Part shown: in pieces, positions 12,601 through 24,240 of the stretch
Numbering within the stretch: the first letter of the stretch is position 1
How the letters are laid out: each line of letters starts with the position of its first letter
DNA from: Mycoplasma nasistruthionis
GTDB taxonomy: Bacteria; Bacillota_I; Bacilli_A; Mycoplasmatales; Metamycoplasmataceae
DNA: 64,000 bases
Assembly (NCBI RefSeq): GCF_006228185.1
Contig: NZ_CP040825.1
Span: 124,001-188,000, forward strand
Reading direction: 5' to 3'
Notes under the pieces: model-generated
Told to the model about the DNA's origin: nothing
Database searches by the model: none
The model's input: only the letters and a program-made list of their open reading frames with translations
Made by a program: the position numbers and the translations under genes

Positions 12601-15600
12601 CACTATCAGATAATCCAGCACTATCAACAGTGTTTGCTAATGCTAAAACAATGGTTGATCAAGCTAACCAACTTGTAACACAAATTAATGAAGCTCCAAC
12701 TTATGAAGATTTAACAGAAGCTCAAAAAACTGCTTTAATAAATGATTTTAAAAATTCTCCAAGGTTTTACGAGGGTACAACATTTAAACAAAATGCAGTA
12801 CAAGATTTTGAGACTTCTAAAGTAAATCCAGTAGTGGCGCAAACTACAAAACTAAAACAATTAGTTGACAAAATCAAAGAAGCTAATACATTAGCTTCAG
12901 AAAAATATTCATTATCAGCTAATAAAGATGCATTTGACACAGCCTTTGCTAATGCTTCAGGAAATGATTTTTCTAAATTTGATAAATTAGATCCAACAGA
13001 AATTGAAAACATTTACAACGAGCTAAAAACTCAATATGATGCTCTAAACGGTTATAAATCTAAATTACAAAAAGAAATTGATGCTACTGATCAAACAATC
13101 AAAGATTATATTGGTACAGAAGAGTTTAATAATGCTACAAATATTGATAATGTTAATATTGAAAACGACACTCAATATACAGCTGAATACAACAAGGTTT
13201 TAGCTAATTTAAAAGAAAAAATGGCTCAAAAAGTTGATTCATTAACTTCATTAAATGACGCTCAAAAACAAGCATTAAAAAATGAGATTAATGATCCGCA
13301 AGTTAATACTTTTAATGCACTAAAACCATTTATTGAAAAAGCTAATAACTTAAATACTGCAATGGAAGCTTTAAAAGAGCAAGTTAAAGCTGCTGATACT
13401 TTTAGCAAAGATAATCAAGACATAATTCCACTTCTAACAGAAGAACAAAAACATGACTTTAACAGCGCGTTTGATAATGCTCAGTTAATTTCTCCGCTTA
13501 ATGGAAATAATGGTTCTAATGCTGATAAACAAACAGTTGATAATGCAACAAATGCTCTAAAAAATGCCTTAGCTAAAATTCAAGTTGATGCACTTAAAAA
13601 AGCTATCGAAGACAAGTTGGCTAAAATTGATGACAACTCATCAGCAAAAGCTAAAGAAGTTAAAACTGAAATTCAAGGTAGATTACAAACAGCTGATGCT
13701 GAACAGTTAAGAAAAGATTTAGCAACCTTAAATTCAACATTAGCTAAAGAAGAGTTGCAAAAAGCATTTGAACAAGCAAATGCTTTACAAGATAAATCAA
13801 CTGATTTACAATCAGAACTTCAAAAAGCACAAGAATTGTTAAACAATGGTTCTGCTGATAATTCAAAATACACCGAACAAGCTTTAAAACTTAAAGATTT
13901 AATTAAAGCTAATGCTTTAGAAAAATTAGTTAAACAAGTAGAAGCAACAGGGACTGCTGACAATCCTAATTTAGCTAAAGAATTACAAGAAGCAAAAACA
14001 ATTTTAGATAACAAAACAACTTCACAATATGATAATGCTTTAGCAGAGCTACAAGATGCTTTGAACAAAAAAGACTTAGAAAAAGCAATTGCAGAAGCAG
14101 AAAAGCAAGACAACAAAGACACTTACTTAAGACTTAAAAATGCTCTAACACATGCAAAAGAAGTTTATAGTGATAAAAATTCAAGTGCTGAAACAATTAA
14201 GGCAGCTGAAGATGCTTTAAAAGATGCAATTGAAAAAGCTAAAAAAGCAAGTGACGTAAGAAGTGTTTTACAAGATTTAGTTGATGAAATTAAAAAAGAT
14301 AATGCATCTGCTAATAATGAAATTGTTAAACCTAACTTAACAAATGCTGAAAGTAAGTTAGCTGATCAATCAGCTACTCCAGAGCAACTTCAAAAAGAAG
14401 TTAATAAACTAACAGCTGCTTTACCACTAGCTAAATTAGACAACTTAGTAAAACAGGCTGAAGCAACGGATAATAAGTCACAAAGATTAACCGATGAACT
14501 TAAAAAAGCAAAAGATTTCTTAGAAGCAAATAAAGGTTTAATAACTGATGATTTAGCTGAACAAAAAGCTTTAGATATTCAAAATCAAGCTGATGCAGAA
14601 TATAAAGCTTTAAATAATGCAATAGTTAAAGAAAAATTAGCTAAAGCTATTGCTGATGCTTCAGCTTTACCAAACAATAATTCTGATGCCTTTAATAAGC
14701 TTCAAGAAGCTATTAAGAAAGCTCATGACTTATACAACAACTTAGAAAATAAAGATGAAACAGCAATTAATGATGCTATTGCAAAATTAGGTCTAAATAC
14801 AGAATTATTAAACTTAGACAATGCTATTAAAGTAGCTAATGCAATAGAACCTAAGTCAGATAATTTAAAAGACGCTATAACAAATGCAAACTCAAAAACT
14901 TCATCAACTAATGTTGAAGACATTAAAAACGCAATTGCAAAACTAAACACAGCAGTTGACAAAAATCCATTAAACAATGCTGTCGCTAAAGCTAAAGATG
15001 TTTTAAGTAAATTAAATGAAGATCCTAATTCAACAGACCCTGAATTAGCAGAAAATTCAGCTAAATTACAAGAAGCAAAACAAGCAATTGAAAATGCAAT
15101 TGCTCAAGCAGAAACTAAATTAAATGAAGAACCTGTCTTAACTAAAGACAAATATCAAGAAGAAGCAAACAAACTTGATAATGTAGTTAACCAGGCTATT
15201 ACAGAACTTGATAAACTAAAACAAGAAGTTCAAAAATCAGTTGATAAAGCTAAAAAAATAGGACTAAACAATCAAGCTGTTACTGATGCTGAAGCTAAAG
15301 TAGCACAAGATTCTAGACCATCAGCTAAAGAATTAATTGATGCTAAAAACTTACTTGATAAAGAAATTGCTAAAAAAGAACTTCAAAATGCTATTGAAGC
15401 CTTAGACGCTGACTTAAAAGATTCAGAAACATTCCAAAAAGATGTTTTACAACCAATTAACAATGTCTTAAATGATGCAAATTCAACTAAAGAACAATTC
15501 GAGCAAGCAAAAGCGCAATTAGAAAATGCTAAAACTAAAAAAGATTTATTTAAAGCGCTTGATGAAGCTAATAAACAAGTTCCAATTAATGAATCTCTAC

Positions 15601-17993
15601 AAAATCTAATTAACCAAAATAAAGCAGTTGTAGCAAATAATGATGCTCCGGCAGATGCAAATGATATTGCTAACAGAGTGAAAGAGCTTGAAAAAGCTAT
15701 TAAAGCAAATGAGTTGCAAAACTTAGTAAATCAAGCAAATAATGTTCCTAACAATGAACAATCAGAACAATTAAAAGAACAAATCAACAATGCACAACAA
15801 GTTCTAGACAACAATAATTCAACACCACAAGAAATTCAACAGGCTAAAGAAAATATTCAGAAAGCAATTGACAATAACAAGTTAAATAAAGTACTAGCAG
15901 ATGCTAAAGCAGTAGATCAAGTATTTGATAAACTAAATGACAAATCTAATGCAACTATTTCAAACGAAATAAAAGAAGCTATCAAACAAGCTGAAACAAC
16001 TTTAAACAATCCAAGCGCAACTAAAGAACAAAAAGATCAAGCAGCAAATGAATTAAATAAAGTTGTTGAAAAAGCAAACAACGCCTTAAATGATTACAAA
16101 AATGATCAGAAACAAATTCTAGACAATTTAGTCAAAGAAGCAGAAGCATTAGAACCTAAATCTACTAAACTGCAAGAAACTCTGAAAAAAGCTAATGCAA
16201 TTAATGATGAATCATCAATTAATGACATTATCAAAGCAGTTGAAGAATTATCAAAAGATGTTAGAACAAATCCGCTAGATGTACAAATTGAAAAAGCACC
16301 ATCAGTTTCTGAAGGAAGAAATGTTCCAAATGAACTAGACACATTACAAGAATCAAAAGATCTAGCAAATGATCCAAACGCAACAACAGATCAAATCAAC
16401 AAACAAGCTCAAAAACAAGAACTTAACAATTACAAAATTGATCAACTAGCTGAATTAGATAAGTTAAATAACTTAACAGATGCTCAAAAAGATAAAATTA
16501 AGCAACAAATTATTGATGCTACTGACACTGAGCAAGCTAAAAATGCTTTAGATAATGCAAAAGTTCTAGAAACAGCAATGGAACAGTTAAAACAAGTTAA
16601 TAATGATACAAAAGCAACATTAACTGATCCAAATTCACCAAGTCATAAAAATTATGTTTATGCTGAAAACGCTGATAAACAAGCATTAGATAAATTAATT
16701 AATGATGCTACAAATGCATTAGACAATGGTTCAGAAATTGATCCAGAAGCAATTAATAAGATTAAAAATGATTTAGAAGCTCAAGCAACTGAAATTAATA
16801 AGGGACAAGGATTAAACAACTTAATTGATAAAGCACAAAAAGCGCTTGATAATCAAGATGTTGAAGAATCTAACCAATACAAAAATGCACCAACTAAACT
16901 GCAAGATCAACTAGCTAATGCAAAAGCCGAATTACAAGAAGCTTTAAAAACATTAAAAGAAGCTTCTCCGGCCAAAGAAGCTTACAAGACTGATGTAGAA
17001 GATAAATTAAATCAATTAGAACAACTAAAAGATAAAATTAATCAATTCTCAGATCAACCACTAGTTGATGATCAGAAAAATGTAGGTGTAGATCTAAATT
17101 CATTAGATAACTTATCTGAATCTACAAAGAATGATTTCTTTGGAGTTAAACCACAAGGTCTATACAACGTTCAAGACAACAAAGAAAATACTGACAAAGT
17201 AGTTGATTTAGCTAAACAAGCTAACCAATTATTTGGTGAAATTAAGCAAAATCTAAGCAACAATGATACTAAAGCATTAAATGATAACAAAGTTGCTTTA
17301 GATGCTTTAAAACAACAAATTGATCAATTAGTTAATGCTGAAGGCGCATATGATGAAAGTAATAAGCCAGCATTTAATGAACTAAACAATTTAGTTGATG
17401 TATTAAATGATAACAATATGGCATTGTTAAATAAACTAGCCAAAGACACAGAAACATTTAAAAACTCTGATCTAACAAACAACCCAGAACAACAAATTCA
17501 AGCTTTAAATGATTTAATTGATAAAGTTAATGCTATTTCAGTTAACAAAGACTTAAACTCACCTGCATTAAATGCATATGATGAATTAAGAAACACATTA
17601 ACTCAAAATGCTCAATCATTAATCAACGCTTATAACGAATTAAAAGATGGACAAAAAGAAGAGTTTAATAAAACAGTAAACAACAACCCAGTTGAACTAA
17701 AAGACTTAGATGAAATCTTAGACAGTAAAAAATACTTTGATATCAAAGAAAAACTGTCATTAAACCAAGATCTATCAGAACAAGAAAAACAAGATGCTAA
17801 AGACATAATTAAACAACTTGAAACAATCAAAGAAGCAAATAATGAAGTTCCAGATGTTTTAATTGACTTAATTAAAAACGAACTAAATAAAGCAAACCTA
17901 GATGCTAATTCAATACCATGATGACCATTCTTAGTAGTTGCATCAGGATTGCTATGATTAGCCGGATTAGCATTTATACTACTTAAAAAATAA
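9697..17993 (+). CDS. Giant surface protein with GA/FIVAR-like helical repeats (one frameshift)
   Basis: About 2,765 residues if one base missing near 11869-11873 is restored; as written, frame 1 stops at 11899. A signal peptide starts at MRNKIIKNTI; the first 500 residues are mixed beta/Trp-rich sequence I do not recognise. From about residue 720 to 2,740 the protein is almost entirely helical, with repeated modules: GA-like (LTSLNDAQKQALKNEIND near 13240, LTDAQKDKIKQQIIDA near 16475) and FIVAR-like modules of about 80-90 residues between roughly 13,600 and 16,350. It ends in a membrane segment (PWWPFLVVASGLLWLAG) and two lysines. GA modules in other bacteria bind albumin; that function here is inference. 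It is divergent from the phospholipase gene and shares the same signal-plus-C-terminal-anchor plan. Confidence 0.85.
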
Positions 17994-18007
17994 TTTCGTA
18001 AATAATA

Positions 18008-18035
18008 AAACTCAGAGTTAACTCTGAGTTTTTTG
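18008..18035 (+). terminator. Terminator of the giant repeat protein gene
   Basis: AAACTCAGAG (18008-18017), loop TTAA, CTCTGAGTTT (18022-18031), followed by a T run. It begins 15 bases after the stop codon. Confidence 0.88.
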
Positions 18036-18184
18036 TTTTATTTATGAAAAGATTCAAGGTATAAAAAATTATGCCCATTTGAATCAACTAGATTTAGTTT
18101 AAAAGTTGCTATTTTAAATTAATAACATTTTCTGAAAAAAACATTTTGAATATAAAAGTTTTATTTATTAAGCAAATAAATAGC

Positions 18185-18305
18185 TAAAATATATTTGCAG
18201 GCGGAAACACCCTGTCAACTGGCAGTATGTGAACGCGTGAGTTTAAGCATTATGTAAAAACGCCTGGCTGCTAGACTGCCTATTTGTAAGAATAGGCAGT
18301 TTTTT
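18185..18305 (+). ncRNA. Candidate structured small RNA with intrinsic terminator
   Basis: A -10-like TAAAAT (18185-18190) precedes an unusually GC-rich stretch starting near 18197. CAGGCG (18198-18203) can pair with CGCCTG (18261-18266), enclosing a hairpin CTGTC (18212-18216)/GGCAG (18221-18225). A strong terminator follows: ACTGCCTATT (18275-18284), loop, AATAGGCAGT (18291-18300), T5. The terminator's ACTGCC could instead pair with GGCAGT at 18221-18226, a switch-like alternative. There is no reading frame. It does not show the SRP, tmRNA or RNase P signatures I know. Confidence 0.6.
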
Positions 18306-18392
18306 GGCTAATTCTGTTTTGAACAAAATATATTTAATCAATCTTTAATTTCACTTTCATTAGAATATTCAGTAAAAAATATAAAAAATAAC

Positions 18393-18421
18393 TTGTTAAT
18401 TTTCTTACTTTAAGTTATAAT
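18393..18421 (+). promoter_or_regulatory. Promoter of tRNA-His
   Basis: TTGTTA (18393-18398), 17-base spacer, TATAAT (18416-18421); the tRNA starts 13 bases downstream of the -10. Confidence 0.75.
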
Positions 18422-18433
18422 ATATTAGCAATT

Positions 18434-18510
18434 GGCGAATGTGGTGAAGCGGTTAACACAGCGGGTTGTGGTCCCGTGATGCGCGAGTTCGAATCTCGTC
18501 ATTCGCCCCA
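18434..18510 (+). tRNA. tRNA-His (GTG)
   Basis: Full cloverleaf: extra 5' G(-1) opposite C73, acceptor GCGAATG/CATTCGC, D stem GTG/CAC, anticodon stem GCGGG/CCCGT with loop TTGTGGT (anticodon GTG), T arm GCGAG-TTCGAAT-CTCGT, and encoded CCA. The G(-1):C73 pair is the tRNA-His identity element. Confidence 0.97.
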
Positions 18511-18514
18511 TATG

Positions 18515-18542
18515 AAAAAAGACAGTTAATCCTGTCTTTTTT
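18515..18542 (+). terminator. Terminator after tRNA-His
   Basis: AAAAAAGACAG (18515-18525), loop TTAATC, CTGTCTTTTTT (18532-18542). Confidence 0.85.
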
Positions 18543-18561
18543 GTACCATCTTATAAAATTT

Positions 18562-18595
18562 AAAAAGCATTTTGTACATTTACAAAATGCTTTTT
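18562..18595. terminator. Second strong hairpin before the ABC operon
   Basis: A 15-base-pair stem from AAAAAGCATTTTGTA (18562-18576), loop CATT, to TACAAAATGCTTTTT (18581-18595). It acts as a terminator in either direction and insulates the tRNA from the transporter operon. Confidence 0.75.
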
Positions 18596-18717
18596 CTATC
18601 CTTTATAAAAAGAGCTGAAATATTAACAAAAAAATATTAATAACACTATAAAAAGCAATAAAAATAAAAAAATATTTGTATAATATTACTACACAGTAAT
18701 AAATAGAAAGGAAGCTT

Positions 18718-20574
18718 ATGCAAATCACAAAAAATTATATTTTTTATCTACATAAGATAATATTCAAAAAGAAAAGTTCATTTGTAATTCCGGTTATTTG
18801 GCTGGTTATTTCAGTTCTTTTGAGTATTATTTTTAGTTTTTTATCATTTAATAATAAGATTCAAAATTTTGTAATTTATAGCGTGGTGTTTGCTGAAATA
18901 ATTTTTACAATTTTTTATGCAGCTTTAAAATCATTAAATATTTACAAAGATCTAGAAGAAGAAGGGGTTGAGCTTTTAACTTATGCTAAACCAATAACAC
19001 GTAAGCAAATATTCGCTGGAAAATTAAGTGTATTTTTAATTTTTGGTGTATATTGAGCCTTAACCACCTTATTTAGTAACTTATTTATTTCTTTAGCTGT
19101 TAAGTCAAGTTATGTTGCTGGAATTACGTTTTTATCATTAATTGTATTTTTCTTTGCTTATATAATTTTTGGAATGATTTCATCAATCATTGGTTATAAA
19201 TTAAATGGAAAAATAGCAATAACTATTCCGCTTGCTGTTTTATCACCGTTAGTTATCGGGGGAACAGTTATAGCATCACAAAGTACTTCAACAGTCAATA
19301 ATACAGCTTTTTATTTAAACAGGAAAGATGCTCAACAACCTGCTGGAAATCAAGTTAATGCTAACTTGTTTTATTTAAATAACAATAAAGACAACTTGAT
19401 AATTATTCCTAATGGTTATACTGCAAATCAGTTTTCTGAAAAACAATTGCAATATCTAAAAACTGCATTCAGTTTATCAAAAAACTCAGCATCAAGCTGA
19501 CAAGGTTATTCATGAACAGTTGTTCCATATCAAATGTTAGATTTATTCAACTTTGAAAACCAAAATATCTTTGATACTTTTGCATCAAGTCAAGTAAGCA
19601 ATTTAGATAATTATTTATATAACAAAGACAATTCTTCTTTTATTTATAGTTATGATTTAAAACTAAACCAAGGTTTAAAATCATATCTTGTAGATACTTC
19701 GATTGATCCATCAGTTGTTAAGTTAAATAAACGTTTCTTAGTCCCTGGAGCTTTAAAAAATTATTCTCAAATTAATAATTTAGCTAATACAGACATTATT
19801 TATGCACGCGTTGGTGCTGATAATTTTGATATTGAATATCCAGAAGACAAATATACTTATGCTACAACAAATAATTTGATTGGAAAATTAAAATGAAGTT
19901 ATATTAAAGAGTTGTTAGATTCAAAAGTCTTTAACGACTATGCCAAAGGCTTTTTCAACAAATTATTAGAAGAAAATGAAGAATTAAAACAAGCTTCTTA
20001 TTCAGAACTAAGATTAATTAAATCAATCTTGCTTTCAAGTATAGAAAAAGAATTAAATAATCCACAAGCATTAATTAACCAAATAATTGTACCTGAAGTA
20101 AGTGTACTAAGAGAAGATGCTATTAAAAATCAAATTATCACAACTGAAGTGGAAAAACAAGTGTATTTAGCAACTGCATTTATTTACTATCTATATTTCA
20201 CTTATACAAATAATTTATTATCAGATGCAATTTTAGTTAATGATTCATCAGAAAATGATCAAAATGAGGACAATCAAACAAATTACAATTTTACACCTTC
20301 AACTTTCAGATTCCAGTTTGGTGAATTTGTCTACAACATAGGTGGATATGGAAGTTATACAGCTAAACAACAAATTGTCAACAATAAAGTTATTATTCGT
20401 TACGATTTAAACAAAAGTAATAATTTCTTATTCCAACCACTAGAGCAATTTGCATCAATTAATCGTAATAAACAAATCATAAATAAATACGGATACATTG
20501 GTATTTGAGTAGTTTTAGGTTTTATCTTTATTTTAATTAACAACGTTTTATATATCAAAAAGGACTATAGATAA
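18718..20574 (+). CDS. ABC-2 type transporter permease with large outer domain
   Basis: 618 residues. Five hydrophobic segments in the first 185 residues (about 24-44, 55-72, 107-125, 135-160, 165-182), then about 400 mostly hydrophilic residues, then one more segment ([14 protein letters not shown], about 597-613) and a KKDYR tail. The segment [19 protein letters not shown] resembles the cytoplasmic coupling helix of ABC-2 permeases. The start has GAAAGGAAG upstream and a -10 TATAAT near 18679. The stop overlaps the ATPase start by one base (TAATG), so the two are coupled. The substrate is unknown; the large outer domain and the exported proteins downstream suggest protein or lipid export or surface assembly. 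Confidence 0.85.
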
Positions 20575-21281
20575 TGAATATTTTACAAGTAAATAATTTA
20601 ACTAAGATTTATAAAACAAATAAAGATAAAAACCGTGGAATTTTTGGTGTTTCATTTGAAGTGAAACAAGGTTCATTTCATGCTTTTATAGGTGAAAATG
20701 GTGCAGGAAAAACAACAACAATTAAATCAATTATTGGTTCTTTTACAGACTATCAAGGTGAAATTTTAATCAATGGCATTAATGTTTTAAAACCTGAAGC
20801 TAAATCAAAATTAGGTTATGTACCTGAAAACGCAATTTTTCCGAAAGAATTAACTGTTTGAGAGTATTTGTATTCGCTAGCTTTACTTTCAGGAGTAAAT
20901 AAAACTCAAGCAAAAAACAAAATAGAAACATTTTTAGAAAAATTTGAAATCACAAATCTAAAAAACGCTAAACCAAGCAACTTTTCATCTGGTCAAAAGA
21001 AAAAAGTTTTATTAATTCAAGCTTTATTAAATGACCCGGAAATTATTATTCTAGATGAACCAGCTGCTAACTTAGATCCTACAGCGCGTTATGAACTGTT
21101 TAGTTTATTAAATGAACTACACGCAGAAGGCAAAACCATTTTAATTAGTTCTCACGTTTTAAGTGAAATAGACAAATATGTTGATTCATTTACCTTAATT
21201 CATAATGGCTCAATCATTTTAAGTGGTGACAAAACTCAAAGTTTAGAAAGTATTTTCTATGAAAAAATTATTAAAGCTTAG
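20574..21281 (+). CDS. ABC transporter ATP-binding protein
   Basis: 235-residue nucleotide-binding domain that powers the adjacent permease. Walker [11 protein letters not shown] (about 41-50), signature NFSSGQKKK (about 140), Walker B IIILDEP (about 158-164) and H-loop SSHVL (about 194) are all intact. One UGA at 20859 is Trp. The start codon overlaps the permease stop, and the gene end overlaps the next lipoprotein by 23 bases. Confidence 0.95.
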
Positions 21282-22254
21282 TGCCTTTATTCCGTTAGCT
21301 TCTATTTTTACGTTAGTTTCGTGCAATCAACCAATTGTTCCAGAAACTACAAATTATCAACTTAAAACAAAACAAAAAAGCTTAAATCAAGAACTTTTAG
21401 ACAAAATAGTCAAGGAACATTATTTACCAACTGATAATTTTGCAGCTAAAGCTTACATCAATAATCAAAATAGTATTGACGATGGAATTTATGTTGAACT
21501 AAAATCATCCCTAATTTTTGCATCTATTATTAATAGCGATGTTTTAGCAAACTCTGGACCAAAAAGAGTTTTAGTCGGTAAGGGAATTAATGCTATTTCA
21601 AACACTTTAAACAATGATTGATATTTTTATTTAAATAATTTAAATAAATTTAATTACATTTTAAATCCATTTGGAAGCAGATATATAGATTTACATGTTG
21701 ATCAAGATGAACAACAGCAAAAAATAAATCCAAAAAGCACACAAGCACAATTTGAATATGTCAATAGGAAATATAATTCAGCCAATTTAGAACTAAAAAA
21801 CCCTAAAATACTGTCAATAACAGAAAAAATTTTAACTAATCAAAAAGCTGATATTTATAACAATAAATCTGTCATGTACTTAAACATAGAAAATAATTAC
21901 ATTATTCCGGTTTTCAAGTACCAAGCAGATAACAATTCAGCAACTAAACTGTTTGTTTCACCAGATATTATTTGAAAACAAAATCCAGATTTATCAATTG
22001 AGAATTTAATTAATCAATTTCATGATGCTTTTCAAAATTCTTGAAGTGAATTATTAAAAAAAGAATATGACTACAACGTAGAAATTGAATCTTCAGACCC
22101 TGATATTGTCTACAGCCAATTCAATGATGAAAATCTGTTTAAACTTTATAAAAACAATAACTACAACGAAATAACTAGTTTAGCAATTGCCAAATTAAAT
22201 CAAGATCAATTAAACGCATTTAGATATACATGAGGTTATGTTTATGAAAACTAA
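21259..22254 (+). CDS. ABC-linked lipoprotein with aromatic NLN motif
   Basis: 331 residues with a lipoprotein signal peptide: MKKLLKLS...IFTLVSC, Cys at about residue 22. Mid-protein it carries NDWYFYLNNLNKF (about 120-132), a motif shared with the next two genes. No enzyme signature is visible. The ATG lies within the end of the ATPase gene, so translation is coupled. Probably an extracellular partner or substrate of the ABC system; family not otherwise recognised. Confidence 0.85.
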
Positions 22255-23251
22255 ATTTCTAAAATTATTTGCCTTATCATTAGCTCCTGTAAGTGTTTTG
22301 ACAACTTTAAGTTGTAAAAATACAAAAGGAATGGAAGCTTTAGATTCGCTAGTAGATCATAAAACCAGAGTAGAAGTTAAAGAAGATGATAAAAGAGCAA
22401 AACAAACTGAAGAATGATTAAATTCATTGCTTAAAACTTATGTTTATAAAAATAATCAAATTGAACTTGATAAATATGTTTTTTCACAAACAGACGTTGA
22501 TGAAGTTGAAAAAATCAAAGCTGAATTAAATAAAATGAAACAACAATATGAACTTTACTTTCCGGATGCGCAAATTGCTAAATTACAAAATCAGCTAGAT
22601 GAGGCCACAAAACTAAATGTCTTTTTATCAGGCGCTGAATTAGAAAAAAATAAACAAAAAATTGCAGAACTGCAAAATCAAATTAATTCATTACAAAATC
22701 CGTCAGACATTTTAGGAACACCAATAACACGTGAAAGTTTTGCAGTTAATCGTTTTCAATTTTTCCAAAAAAATTGATTATTCGTTTTAAAGAATTTAAA
22801 TTTATTTAATTGAACTTTTGCTGAATGATTCACAAACCCTCTAAATTCAGATGGCATCAAGCCTTCAGAAGAATATTTAAACAATTTAAAAACGCTAAAA
22901 CCTTATAGCCCATACTCGGTGACAGATAATTATCTTGATGAGCTAATTATTGGTCAAGAATCTAGTGAATTACCTAATGCTGTAGCAATTTATATAAGAA
23001 AAGGAAAGTTAATTTTTCGCTTCATAATTGAAAATATTGAACCCGATCAAATTGGTAAAGTTAATCTAAAACCATTAAATTACTACTTTGGTGCTTCTAA
23101 AGCAAATGTTATATCACTAAACCAAATTTCAAACATTATTCACCAGGGTTATATTCACGAAAATAGAAGTCAGATTGATGAACTAGAAAACAAACTAATT
23201 AAAGAAGGAAGATATGGTGAACCAGCAATGGTTTTTCCAATAATTAAATAA
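22244..23251 (+). CDS. ABC-linked lipoprotein with coiled coil and aromatic NLN motif
   Basis: 335 residues. Lipoprotein signal MKTKFLKLFA...TTLSC, then a Glu/Lys/Gln-rich coiled-coil stretch (about 80-155), then KNWLFVLKNLNLF (about 178-190), the same aromatic motif as in the preceding and following genes. UGA codons at 22418, 22775, 22811 and 22826 are Trp. The start overlaps the upstream gene by 11 bases and the stop overlaps the next start (TAATG). No function is recognised. Confidence 0.85.
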
Positions 23252-24237
23252 TGAAATCACTTACAAAATTAATTGGAATCATTGCTTTAGGTATTGGAAT
23301 TGGCGGTGCTATTCCACCTATGGTTTATTCCTTTAACTCACAAGCTAAATTCAAAAACAAAAATACTGAATCTAGCCAAAATGATTCTGAATCAATTACA
23401 AGTTTTAAACAAGTTCAAACTGATAAAAAATTAGTTAATGCTCCAGAAACAGAACTAAAAGTTGATCAAGCTTTATCATGAGACAATTTTATAGCTCAAG
23501 ACAGTATTAATCAAATTTTGGATTTAATATATCCAAATAAAGAATCTAAAGAAAACTACATTCAAAGTCAAAAAGAATTAGGTGATGATTATTTATTAAA
23601 AATTCAAAGTGCATTACGTTATTCAAATAATGTCACTCAATCATTTGTACCAGCTGAATTTGATTTTTCAACATTTAGCTTAGTTAAACCATATCCTATT
23701 AAAGAAGGTGATAAATTATTAAATGAAATGTCTACTAAAAACTGACTATGATATTTATTTAATTTAAACAATTTTTCTTTAATTCAAGTTAGTGAGTTTA
23801 CGCGTGATTTTAATAATAATGAAGAAGAATTTGAAAAGAAAAGTCTTGAAAATGCACTTTTATACAAGATTTTTATAAAATTAAAGAGTAATCAAATTAG
23901 TCAATTTGTGGTTCTAAATTCAGTTTATGATGATGAAAAATCCATTTTCTTATTTACGAGTGAAGGATTTATTTTAAAAATGAATCTAGAAATATCTACC
24001 GATTCAGAAACTAATGAAACAACAACCAAAACAGAACTATTAACTTATATTGATTCCTTTCCAAACTTATTAAAAGCACAAGATCCAAATTCTATTTTTG
24101 ATTTAAATAAATATGTGACATTATTCGGTGAATTTGGTAATGATGACACCGGTAAGGCAGAGTCGCCAAGAATAGCCTTTTTAGACCATTATGGAGCTAC
24201 TAGATTGCGTTATACAGCAATCGATGTAAATAAATAA
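23251..24237 (+). CDS. ABC-linked exported protein with aromatic NLN motif
   Basis: 328 residues. A single N-terminal hydrophobic segment (LTKLIGIIALGIGIGGAIPP) without a lipobox Cys suggests an uncleaved anchor or ordinary signal peptide. It carries KNWLWYLFNLNNF (about 163-175), the motif of its two neighbours, followed by acidic sequence. Coupled by TAATG to the preceding gene and 3 bases from the next. Not recognised beyond membership of this local family. Confidence 0.82.
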
Positions 24238-24240
24238 AAT

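Noticed and set aside
12063-17921. Recent DNA-level tandem repeat expansion in the giant gene
   Set aside because: Modules are similar in protein pattern, but no long identical DNA repeats are visible by eye.
18185-18305. SRP (4.5S) RNA
   Set aside because: No GGAA tetraloop flanked by the conserved symmetric loop (GTCAGG...AAGCAGC).
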